DNA of 5,102 nt from Mycobacteriaceae bacterium (GTDB lineage Bacteria > Actinomycetota > Actinomycetes > Mycobacteriales > Mycobacteriaceae), in assembly GCA_013362555.1 (NCBI GenBank), contig JABFVX010000134.1, positions 1-5,102 of the forward strand, given 5' to 3'. The notes beneath the pieces were generated by a model. The model saw only the letters and a program-made list of their open reading frames with translations. It was not told the origin of the DNA and searched no databases. A program made the translations under genes and the position numbers. Within the stretch, counting starts at the first letter, position 1; the number at the start of each line of letters is the position of its first letter. Shown in pieces: positions 1 to 5,102 of the stretch.

Positions 1-1963
1 GGTGTATTTCGTGGCGACGGCGTTGCTGCGGGCGCGCGGCGCCGGGCCGACTGTGATCGTATCGCCGCTGCTCGCGCTCATGCGCAACCAGATCGACGCC
101 GCCGCCAGGGCCGGGGTGCGCGCGGCGACGATCAACTCCGCCAACACCGACGACTGGGAATTGATCCAGCAGCAAGTGGTCGCGGGCGAGGTGGACGTGC
201 TGCTGGTCAGCCCGGAGCGGCTCAACAACCCCGACTTCCGGGACGCCGTGCTGCCGAAGCTCACCGCGGAGGCCGGCATGCTCGTAGTGGACGAAGCGCA
301 CTGCATCTCCGACTGGGGCCACGACTTCCGTCCCGACTACCGGCGGCTGCGGACACTGCTCACCGAGCTGCCCGAGCGGGTGCCGGTGCTCGCCACGACC
401 GCCACCGCGAACGACCGCGTCGTACGGGACGTCGCCGACCAGCTCGGGCTCGGCGACGACCACAGTTCCGCGGCGAGCCGCGCCGACAGCCCGGTGCTGG
501 TGTTGCGCGGGGCCCTGGACCGGGAGAGCCTGCGACTGTCGGTGGTGCGCCTGCCCACCGCGCAGGCCCGGCTGGCATGGCTGGCGCAGCGGCTCGCCGA
601 GCTGCCCGGATCCGGGATCATCTACACGCTCACCGTGTCCGCAGCTGACGACGTCGCCGCGTTTCTCGCCGAGCGCGGATACCCGGTCGCGGCGTACTCC
701 GGCAAGACCGACCCGGAGGAACGCGAGCGGGCCGAGACCGACCTGCTGGCGAACCGGGTCAAGGCCCTCGTGGCCACCTCCGCACTCGGCATGGGCTTCG
801 ACAAGCCGGACTTGGGGTTCGTGATTCACCTGGGGTCGCCGCAGTCGCCCATCGCGTACTACCAGCAGATCGGCCGTGCAGGCCGCGGTGTGCGCCGGGC
901 CGACGTGCTGCTGTTGCCCGGACCGGAAGACCGCGACATCTGGCGGTATTTCGCCTCGATGGCGTTCCCGCCAGAGCGCGTCGTCCGACAGGTGTTGGCC
1001 GCATTGGCCGCCGCCGACCGGCCGCTGTCCACCACCGCGCTGGAGCCGCTGGTCGAACTGTCGCGCAATCGCCTGGAGATCGTGCTGAAGGTCCTTGACG
1101 TGGACGGCGCGGTGCGCCGCGTGCGCGGCGGCTGGACGGCAACCGGCGCGCCTTGGGACTACGACGCCGAGCGCTACGACCGCATCGCCGCGGCCCGGGC
1201 GGCTGAGCAGCAGGCGATGCTCGATTTCCAACGCACCTCGGGCTGTCGGATGGCGTTCCTGCTCGAGCAACTCGACGACCCGGCCGCCGCGCCGTGCGGC
1301 CGCTGCGACAACTGCACTGGCACCAGTTGGAGCGTCGAGGTTTCCGCGGACGCGGCCACGGCCGCGGGCGAGCGGCTGAGCAGGCCCGGCGTCGACATCG
1401 CGCCCCGCAAGCAGTGGCCGTCGGGCATGGCGGCGCTCGGTGTGCCGCTGTCCGGCCGCATTTCGGCCGCCCAACTCGCCGAACCCGGCCGAGCGGTGGG
1501 CAGGCTCACCGACATCGGCTGGGGCAACCGGCTGCGCGAACTGCTCGCCGACGCGGCGCCGGACCAGCCCGTCCCCGACGACCTGTTCCAGGCGTGCGTG
1601 CGGGTGCTGGCAGCATGGGACTGGGCGGAGCGGCCGACCGGTGTCGTGGCCATCGCCTCGCGCCGGCGCCCGGAGTTGGTCCACAGCCTCGCGTCTCGAC
1701 TCGCCGCCATCGGAAAGCTCCCGCTGCTCGGCACTCTCGCCTCCACCGCCGACACAATGGGCCGCTCCAACAGCGCCCACCGCCTCGCCGGCCTGTGGAA
1801 CGGCCTGCACCCCAACGGCCTTGACCTTTCCACCGCGACGGGCCCCCTCCTGCTCGTGGACGACCTGATGGACACCGGCTGGACGATGACCCTCGCCGCC
1901 GCCCGCCTCCGCGAGGCAGGCGCCCCCGCCATCCTCCCCTTTACCCTCGCACTGACCAACTGA
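1..1963 (+). CDS. recQ: RecQ-family ATP-dependent DNA helicase with C-terminal phosphoribosyltransferase-like domain (5' partial)
   Basis: Superfamily 2 DNA helicase expected to unwind DNA 3' to 5' during recombination and repair in the cytoplasm. Residues are counted from the codon at position 2. Visible motifs are Ia (SPLLALMRNQ, about 21-30), the DEAH box of motif II (97-100) followed by CISDWGHDFR, motif III (LATTATAN), motif V (ALVATSALGMGFDKPD, 255-270) and motif VI (QQIGRAGRG, 288-296). A zinc-binding set C415, C432, C435, C438 has the C-x16-C-x2-C-x2-C spacing of E. coli RecQ. No HRDC domain is evident. Instead about 110 C-terminal residues look like a ComF-type phosphoribosyltransferase fold, ending in a PRPP-loop-like motif VDDLMDTGWT (619-628). 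Walker A and roughly the first 50 residues lie upstream of the window, so the GTG at position 2 is not the real start. The TGA stop is at 1961-1963. RecQ assignment is firm; a function for the tail is not known to me. Confidence 0.95.
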   Translation, partial: VYFVATALLRARGAGPTVIVSPLLALMRNQIDAAARAGVRAATINSANTDDWELIQQQVVAGEVDVLLVSPERLNNPDFRDAVLPKLTAEAGMLVVDEAHCISDWGHDFRPDYRRLRTLLTELPERVPVLATTATANDRVVRDVADQLGLGDDHSSAASRADSPVLVLRGALDRESLRLSVVRLPTAQARLAWLAQRLAELPGSGIIYTLTVSAADDVAAFLAERGYPVAAYSGKTDPEERERAETDLLANRVKALVATSALGMGFDKPDLGFVIHLGSPQSPIAYYQQIGRAGRGVRRADVLLLPGPEDRDIWRYFASMAFPPERVVRQVLAALAAADRPLSTTALEPLVELSRNRLEIVLKVLDVDGAVRRVRGGWTATGAPWDYDAERYDRIAAARAAEQQAMLDFQRTSGCRMAFLLEQLDDPAAAPCGRCDNCTGTSWSVEVSADAATAAGERLSRPGVDIAPRKQWPSGMAALGVPLSGRISAAQLAEPGRAVGRLTDIGWGNRLRELLADAAPDQPVPDDLFQACVRVLAAWDWAERPTGVVAIASRRRPELVHSLASRLAAIGKLPLLGTLASTADTMGRSNSAHRLAGLWNGLHPNGLDLSTATGPLLLVDDLMDTGWTMTLAAARLREAGAPAILPFTLALTN

Positions 1964-1973
1964 ACCCCTCCCG

Positions 1974-2030
1974 ACCTCCACAATGACCCATCAGTTGCGT
2001 TCAACGCACGTCACGGGTCGTTCTGGAGGT
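1974..2030. terminator. Imperfect hairpin between convergent helicase and ArsR genes, probable bidirectional terminator
   Basis: The arms 1975-2000 and 2004-2029 can pair around a 3-nt loop (TCA), with 20 of 26 positions Watson-Crick plus one G-T wobble; an extra A-T pair at 1974/2030 closes the base. It begins 10 nt after the helicase stop and ends 22 nt before the ArsR stop, so it sits where both transcripts should end. There is no long T-tract (only TTT on the + side and none on the - side), which suits the U-poor terminators common in actinomycetes. Its right arm is nearly the same sequence as the right arm of the hairpin at 2950-3006: they share CGCACGTCACGGGTC, then one substitution, then TTCTGGA. 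The left arm is the degenerate one. Terminator function is inferred from position and structure. Confidence 0.7.
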
Positions 2031-2052
2031 TTGAACCGAACGGCATCAGGGG

Positions 2053-2451
2053 TCAGCGCATGGCCGCGATGAGGGCGGTGGCGTTGTCGGCGGCGATGGC
2101 GCGGGCCAGTTTGACGGTGTCCGCTACGCGGTGGTCCGCGACGCGGTAATACGCGAATTGTCCGGCGCGTCGGACGCGGACGTAGCCCGAATCGGCCAGC
2201 TGTGACAGGTGGGTGGATACGCGGCTCTGGGCTATTCCGACGTGGCGGACGCACTCGGTGACCGAGTGCTCCTCGGTGAGAAGGAATTCCAGCAAACGCA
2301 GCCGCGTCGGGTCGCCCAACGCGCGGAATGACTTGGCCAACAGCGCCACTCCCTCCTCCGGCGGCAGCACACCCAACGGCTTCGAGCAGCACTCCGCACC
2401 GCCCGCGCAGTTGGGAACCTTCGCCTTGGCACTCCTCTTCACACGCGACAC
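2053..2451 (-). CDS. ArsR/SmtB-family winged-helix repressor, probable thiol or soft-metal sensor
   Basis: A 132-residue dimeric DNA-binding repressor type that normally leaves its operator when an inducer, often a metal, binds. The family core is clear: SFRALGDPTRLRLLEFL (41-57), the recognition-helix region GIAQSRVSTHLSQLADSGYV (72-91) and the beta-wing VRRAGQFAYYRV (93-104). Cysteines are C15, C21 and C22 in the N-terminal arm and C67 in the helix where ArsR and CadC carry the ELCVCDL motif; here it reads TECVRHV, with the second Cys replaced by Arg. This could form a CadC-like site between arm and helix, but the ligand cannot be named. I chose the GTG at 2449-2451. GTGs at 2458-2460 and 2440-2442 are also possible, and none has a convincing ribosome binding site. 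The open frame extends to 2841, but the upstream part runs antisense through the MerR gene with no family similarity. It is divergent from the MerR gene and convergent with the helicase gene. Confidence 0.88.
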   Translation of the reverse strand: MSRVKRSAKAKVPNCAGGAECCSKPLGVLPPEEGVALLAKSFRALGDPTRLRLLEFLLTEEHSVTECVRHVGIAQSRVSTHLSQLADSGYVRVRRAGQFAYYRVADHRVADTVKLARAIAADNATALIAAMR

Positions 2452-2466
2452 TATATCCACATATCC
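2449..2466 (-). promoter_or_regulatory. Candidate ArsR-gene promoter/operator with 8-bp-spaced direct repeat
   Basis: On the minus strand GGATAT occurs twice, 8 bp apart (+ strand ATATCC at 2453-2458 and 2461-2466), in the only AT-rich patch near the ArsR start. The second copy runs into TATAGT, a fair -10 hexamer 7 nt before the GTG at 2440-2442. That would suit a leaderless transcript and would explain the missing ribosome binding site. No good -35 hexamer is seen 17-18 bp upstream. Autoregulation by the ArsR protein here is inference. Confidence 0.35.
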
Positions 2467-2481
2467 GGAAACGGCGATGAT

Positions 2482-2501
2482 TTGAGGTACGGTGAACTCA
2501 A
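2482..2501 (+). promoter_or_regulatory. Dyad in the divergent intergenic region, candidate MerR-family operator
   Basis: TTGAG (2482-2486) and CTCAA (2497-2501) form a perfect 5-bp inverted repeat around 10 bp. Counted as TTGAGGT and AACTCAA around ACGGTG, six of seven positions match. MerR-family proteins bind such dyads between the -35 and -10 elements of their own promoter, and the left arm resembles a -35 (TTGAGG). No good -10 stands 17-20 bp downstream: at 19 bp the hexamer is AATGTC. It lies 44 bp before the MerR start and 30 bp from the ArsR start. Confidence 0.4.
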
Positions 2502-2532
2502 TAGCAAATGTCCGGCGAATTCGGACCTGGCA

Positions 2533-2541
2533 GAGGAGAGG
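2533..2541 (+). promoter_or_regulatory. Ribosome binding site that fixes the MerR-gene start
   Basis: The purine run GAGGAGAGG ends 4 nt before the ATG at 2546-2548, and its GGAG core lies at a normal Shine-Dalgarno distance. It decides the start in favour of this ATG over the in-frame GTG at 2492, which lies inside the dyad and has no such site. Confidence 0.75.
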
Positions 2542-2545
2542 TGCA

Positions 2546-2935
2546 ATGCGGATGCGGTCGGCCGGAAACACGATCGAAGCGTTGTCTCGGCGCACCGGAG
2601 TTCCATTGCGCGAGTTGGACCGAATGGCAGAGGTCGGACTGATCGGCTCGCGCGGACGCTCCCCGTCGGGCGCTCGCCTATTCGGCGAGGACGCCGTCCG
2701 GTGCATCGAAATCGTCCGCGCACTACAGGGACTGGGCCTGACCGATGCGGAGATCCACCGCCTGGCCGCAACCAACCGCGCCGCGGGCAGGCCCGCCGGA
2801 CCCGAGCTCTCCGCGATGCTGCGGCGCGTGCGCAACCGCACCTACGCCCAGATCCGCGAGCTGGAGGACCTGTCCCGCCGGGTCAACGACTTCCAGCGCC
2901 GCCACCACGACGTCCTGGCCCAGCTGGCCGGCTAA
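2546..2935 (+). CDS. Short MerR-type transcriptional regulator
   Basis: A 129-residue protein with an N-terminal winged helix-turn-helix of MerR type: TIEALSRRTGVPLRELDRM (9-27), the wing GLIGSRGRSPSGARLF (31-46) and the helices EDAVRCIEIVRALQGLGLTDAEIHRL (48-73). The C-terminal part (about 86-127) is arginine- and leucine-rich and predicted helical, suiting the dimerising coiled coil. There is no room for an effector domain, and the only cysteine is C53, so it is not a classical mercury, copper or zinc MerR. The usual R-Y-Y-E motif before GL(L/I) is replaced by D-R-M-A, marking a diverged subgroup. The start is set by a strong ribosome binding site. It shares a control region of about 94 bp with the divergent ArsR gene and ends 14 nt before a perfect palindrome. 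Its target genes cannot be read from this window. Confidence 0.85.
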   Translation: MRMRSAGNTIEALSRRTGVPLRELDRMAEVGLIGSRGRSPSGARLFGEDAVRCIEIVRALQGLGLTDAEIHRLAATNRAAGRPAGPELSAMLRRVRNRTYAQIRELEDLSRRVNDFQRRHHDVLAQLAG

Positions 2936-2949
2936 GCGCAGGCCCTCAA

Positions 2950-3006
2950 CCTTCCAGAATGACCCGTGACGTGCGCTGGGCGCACGTCACGGGTCATTCT
3001 GGAAGG
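2950..3006. terminator. Perfect 27-bp inverted repeat between convergent genes, probable bidirectional terminator
   Basis: The arms 2950-2976 and 2980-3006 are exact reverse complements, 27 bp each, around a 3-nt loop (TGG). The element lies 14 nt after the MerR stop and 14 nt after the SugC stop on the other strand, so it is placed symmetrically between convergent transcripts. No T-tract follows on either side. Arm sequence is shared with the weaker hairpin at 1974-2030, which suggests a repeated element type in this genome. Formation of a very stable RNA hairpin is directly supported by the sequence; termination is inferred. Confidence 0.8.
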
Positions 3007-3020
3007 GCTTGGAACTGTTG

Positions 3021-4190
3021 TTAAATCAGCAGGTTGGCTCCGCTGGCCTGGTCGAACAAGAGCACCTTCGCCGGGTCGAAGCACAGTTGCAGGGTGCCGC
3101 CGCGGGTGGCCGCGGACTTGTTCGACAGCCGTGCCACCAGTTGGTTGCCGCCGATCGTCGACACGCCCGTGTCCGCGGCGATCTCGGCCAATTCCGCTGA
3201 GCTGACCTGTTCTTCAACCGTGAAGTAGGCGTACTTGTCCGAACCCAGCGACTCGACGTGGTCCACCTCGACCCCGAGCCGGTGCCCGGTGATCTTCACC
3301 ACCGACTCCGCCAGCTCGGCGTCTTCGAACGCCTCGGGCCGCACGCCGACGATCACGTCGCGGCGCGCGGCCCGGTTGCGCTTCAATTCGTCCCAGGTGT
3401 CCTTCGGCAGCTCCAGCACGCCGAGCGGAGTCTGCAGCCCGTGCGACGTGAGCTCGCCCGGGACGAAATTCATCGACGGCGAGCCGATGAACCCGGCCAC
3501 GAACAGGTTGGCGGGCCGGTCGTAGAGCTCCTGCGGCGCGCCGATCTGCTGGGCGACGCCGCCGCGCATCACCACCACCCGGTCGCCGAGGGTCATCGCC
3601 TCGGTCTGGTCGTGCGTGACGTACACCGTGGTGGTGCCCAATTCCTTCTGCAGTCGCGATATCTCGCCGCGCATCTGCACCCGGAGCTTGGCGTCGAGGT
3701 TGGACAGCGGCTCGTCCATCAGGAATGCCTTGGGGCGGCGCACGATGGCTCGACCCATCGCGACCCGCTGACGCTGCCCACCCGACAGCTGCGCGGGCCT
3801 GCGGTCCAGATGCGCTGTCAGATCGAGGATCCGGGCGGCGTCGGCGACCTTCTTGTCGACCTCCTCGCGCGCGACCTTGGCCAGCTTCAGCGGGAACGCA
3901 ATGTTCTCGCGCACGGTCATGTGCGGGTAGAGCGCGTACGACTGGAACACCATCGCGATGTCGCGGTCCTTGGGCGCCTTCTCGTTCACCCGAACCCCGT
4001 CGATGCGCAGCTCGCCGCCGCTGATGTCCTCCAGCCCGGCAATCATGTTGAGCGTCGTGCTTTTCCCGCAGCCCGAGGGCCCCACCAGGATCACGAACTC
4101 GCCGTCCGCGATCGTCAGGTCGATCTCGCTCACCGCGACAGCGCCGTCCGGGTACCTCTTGGTCACTGAATCCAGAACGATTTCGGCCAT
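3021..4190 (-). CDS. sugC: Sugar ABC transporter ATP-binding protein, SugC/MsiK/UgpC type (probable trehalose importer subunit)
   Basis: A 389-residue ATPase of the MalK group that powers sugar uptake from the inner face of the membrane. All motifs are intact: A-loop Y13, Walker A GPSGCGKST (37-45), Q-loop Q83 in VFQSYALYPHMTV, signature LSGGQ (135-139), Walker B FLMDEP with catalytic E160, D-loop SNLD (163-166) and switch H193. From about residue 235 a MalK-type regulatory (TOBE/OB) domain follows, beginning near GFIGSPSMNF. Length and sequence resemble, from memory, mycobacterial SugC, including the start MAEIVLD and the ending SGANL-I. Neighbouring SugB supports the assignment. The ATG at 4188-4190 has GAGGGG 7 nt upstream. 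Oddity: a diverged copy of the first seven codons lies 63 bp upstream in the same frame, cut off by a TAG. A general MsiK-like ATPase serving several importers cannot be excluded. Transcription ends at the perfect hairpin 14 nt downstream. Confidence 0.93.
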   Translation of the reverse strand: MAEIVLDSVTKRYPDGAVAVSEIDLTIADGEFVILVGPSGCGKSTTLNMIAGLEDISGGELRIDGVRVNEKAPKDRDIAMVFQSYALYPHMTVRENIAFPLKLAKVAREEVDKKVADAARILDLTAHLDRRPAQLSGGQRQRVAMGRAIVRRPKAFLMDEPLSNLDAKLRVQMRGEISRLQKELGTTTVYVTHDQTEAMTLGDRVVVMRGGVAQQIGAPQELYDRPANLFVAGFIGSPSMNFVPGELTSHGLQTPLGVLELPKDTWDELKRNRAARRDVIVGVRPEAFEDAELAESVVKITGHRLGVEVDHVESLGSDKYAYFTVEEQVSSAELAEIAADTGVSTIGGNQLVARLSNKSAATRGGTLQLCFDPAKVLLFDQASGANLLI

Positions 4191-4193
4191 GCG

Positions 4194-4253
4194 CTAGCCC
4201 CTCACTTGGTCGGTGGTCGACCACGCGACGACGTCGAGGACGATCTCGGCCAC
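4194..4253 (-). other. 19-codon ORF repeating the SugC N-terminus in frame; leader ORF or gene remnant
   Basis: GTG at 4251-4253 opens a frame encoding MAEIVLDVVAWSTTDQVRG and ending at TAG (4194-4196), three nt before the SugC ATG and in the same frame. Residues 1-7 equal those of SugC, and 17 of the first 21 bases match. Besides the GTG/ATG start codon, the differences in those codons are synonymous third-position changes. AAGGGA at 4262-4267, inside the end of the permease gene, lies 8 nt before the GTG, so translation is plausible. It may be the old SugC start left after recombination with a paralogue, or a translated leader coupling permease and ATPase expression. After residue 9 no similarity to SugC remains. 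Confidence 0.6.
4198..4203 (-). promoter_or_regulatory. Ribosome binding site of sugC
   Basis: GAGGGG on the minus strand stands 7 nt before the ATG at 4188-4190. It overlaps the last codons of the 19-codon ORF, so ribosomes finishing that ORF would stop beside the sugC start. A 6-bp stem (4207-4212 with 4218-4223, 5-nt loop) lies 3 nt upstream of it. Confidence 0.7.
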
Positions 4254-4258
4254 AGCTG

Positions 4259-5102
4259 CTATCCCTTCACCGCGCCGGCGGTGAGACCGGCGACGATTCG
4301 ACGTTGGAAGATGAAGACGAAGACAATGATCGGAATGGTAATCACGATGGCCGCGGCCGATATCGACCCGGTCGGTTCCTCGAATTCGGACGCGCCGGTG
4401 AACATGGCCATGGCCGCGGGCGCGGTGACAGAGCGCTCGGTCGAGGTCAGCGAGATCGCGAACAGCAGGTCGTTCCAGCAGAAGATGAACACCAGAATCG
4501 CCGCGGTGACCACCCCGGGGGCCGCCAGCGGCCCGCTCACCCGGCGGACCGCCTGTCCGGCGCTCGCGCCGTCCATCTTCGCGGCTTTCTCCAACTCCCA
4601 AGGAATTTCGCGGAAGAACGACGAGAGCGTGTAGATCGCCAGCGGCAGCCCGAATGCCACGTACGGCAGGATGAGACCGGGCCAGGTGTTGAAGAGCCCG
4701 AGCCTGCGCTCGATGTCGAACAGCGGGCTCACCAGCGAGATCGGCGGAAACATCGCCACCAGCAGCGCCACGCCGATCAGCGCCCGCTTGCCCGGAAAGT
4801 TGAGCCGCGCCACCGCATACGCGGCCATCATGCCGATCACCACCGCGATCACCGTGGCAATCAGCCCGATGCCGATCGAGTTCACCAGCGCGCTGGTGAA
4901 CGCCGAGGTCTTGAAAATGCCGCGATAGTTGTCCAGCGTCCACGTGCGCGGGATGAACCGGCCGTCGTGAATGCTGCCCGCCGGTTTGAAGGACAGGCTC
5001 GCGATCCACAGCACCGGAATCAGCGCGTACACCACGACCAAGAGATTGACCACCGACCACGACAGCAGCTTGCGACTGTCGGCGACATCGCGGAATCCGA
5101 TC
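4259..5102 (-). CDS. sugB: Sugar ABC transporter permease, SugB/MalG type (5' partial)
   Basis: Inner-membrane permease of the MalG family (binding-protein-dependent transport, carbohydrate uptake class 1). Numbering from the GTG at 5053, hydrophobic spans lie near 3-22, 55-84, 91-112, 124-146, 179-202 and 232-252, giving the expected six helices. The cytoplasmic EAA loop that docks onto the ATPase is at about 153-180 (ELEKAAKMDGASAGQAV, then PLAAPG). The tail FQRRIVAGLTAGAVKG and the region SEFEEPTGSI closely resemble mycobacterial SugB from memory. The frame stays open from 5053 to the window edge without a start codon (residues IGFRDVADSRKLLSWS), so the true start is probably beyond 5102. 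The stop is TAG at 4259-4261, and sugC follows after 68 nt on the same strand. The partner permease and sugar-binding lipoprotein would be expected upstream in transcription, outside the window. Trehalose as substrate is inferred from the family. Confidence 0.93.
   Translation of the reverse strand, partial: IGFRDVADSRKLLSWSVVNLLVVVYALIPVLWIASLSFKPAGSIHDGRFIPRTWTLDNYRGIFKTSAFTSALVNSIGIGLIATVIAVVIGMMAAYAVARLNFPGKRALIGVALLVAMFPPISLVSPLFDIERRLGLFNTWPGLILPYVAFGLPLAIYTLSSFFREIPWELEKAAKMDGASAGQAVRRVSGPLAAPGVVTAAILVFIFCWNDLLFAISLTSTERSVTAPAAMAMFTGASEFEEPTGSISAAAIVITIPIIVFVFIFQRRIVAGLTAGAVKG

Noticed and set aside
2..4. GTG at the window edge as the helicase start
   Set aside because: The protein would lack Walker A. 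The residues just before VYFVATALL in this family are the G-K-S-A of motif I, so the gene is simply cut by the window.
1174..2004. Long open frame antisense to the helicase gene (276 codons)
   Set aside because: It mirrors the real gene in high-GC DNA, has no recognisable domain, and runs over the terminator hairpin. It is a codon-bias shadow.
2516..2523. 8-bp palindrome CGAATTCG in the ArsR-MerR intergenic region
   Set aside because: It is too short to separate from chance, and the flanking bases do not extend it.
2492..2545. Earlier in-frame GTG start for the MerR gene
   Set aside because: It lies in the dyad with no ribosome binding site, whereas the ATG at 2546 has GAGGAGAGG directly upstream.
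2452..2841. N-terminal extension of the ArsR frame into the MerR gene
   Set aside because: The extra 130 codons are antisense to the MerR coding region, show no similarity to ArsR proteins, and would remove the divergent promoter region.
3258..4169. 303-codon open frame antisense to sugC
   Set aside because: The opposite strand encodes a complete ABC ATPase with every motif; the antisense product is His/Arg-rich low-complexity sequence with no family.
4194..5060. 288-codon minus-strand frame overlapping sugB
   Set aside because: It is an out-of-frame reading of the permease gene with Arg/Gly/His-rich content. Only its last 19 codons, which repeat the SugC start, are of interest and are reported separately.

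Overview
The window is high-GC, densely coded DNA of actinomycete type. The genes are compact, carry GTG as well as ATG starts, and include a RecQ helicase with a phosphoribosyltransferase-like tail and a trehalose-importer-like ABC cassette resembling mycobacterial SugB/SugC. I judge it chromosomal, from a Mycobacteriales or Pseudonocardiales-like actinomycete. That placement is inference from recalled protein families, as no search was run.

Layout: (1) Positions 1-1963 (+) hold most of a RecQ-family helicase gene. The window opens just after the expected Walker A motif. (2) Positions 1974-2030 are a large imperfect hairpin between the helicase gene and a convergent small regulator gene. (3) Positions 2053-2451 (-) encode an ArsR/SmtB repressor with an N-terminal cysteine cluster. 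(4) Positions 2452-2545 are a shared divergent control region with a direct repeat and a dyad. (5) Positions 2546-2935 (+) encode a short MerR-type regulator. (6) Positions 2950-3006 are a perfect 27-bp inverted repeat with a 3-nt loop between the MerR gene and the convergent transporter operon. (7) Positions 3021-4190 (-) encode a SugC/MsiK-like sugar ABC ATPase. (8) Positions 4191-4258 are a junction holding a 19-codon ORF whose first seven residues match the SugC N-terminus. (9) Positions 4259-5102 (-) encode a SugB-like permease, cut by the window edge at its 5' end.

How the genes work together: SugB and SugC would form part of a maltose/trehalose-type importer, with the second permease and the sugar-binding lipoprotein expected beyond position 5102. 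The ArsR and MerR genes share one promoter region and probably regulate themselves or each other; no metal-handling gene is visible beside them. The helicase is an independent DNA-repair gene. The two convergent junctions carry related palindromes that probably act as bidirectional terminators.

Most deserving of a second look are the duplicated SugC start, in frame and separated from the real gene by a stop codon, and the related palindromes at both convergent junctions. No intergenic stretch exceeds about 95 bases, and I see no tRNA, rRNA, CRISPR array, insertion sequence or phage gene.
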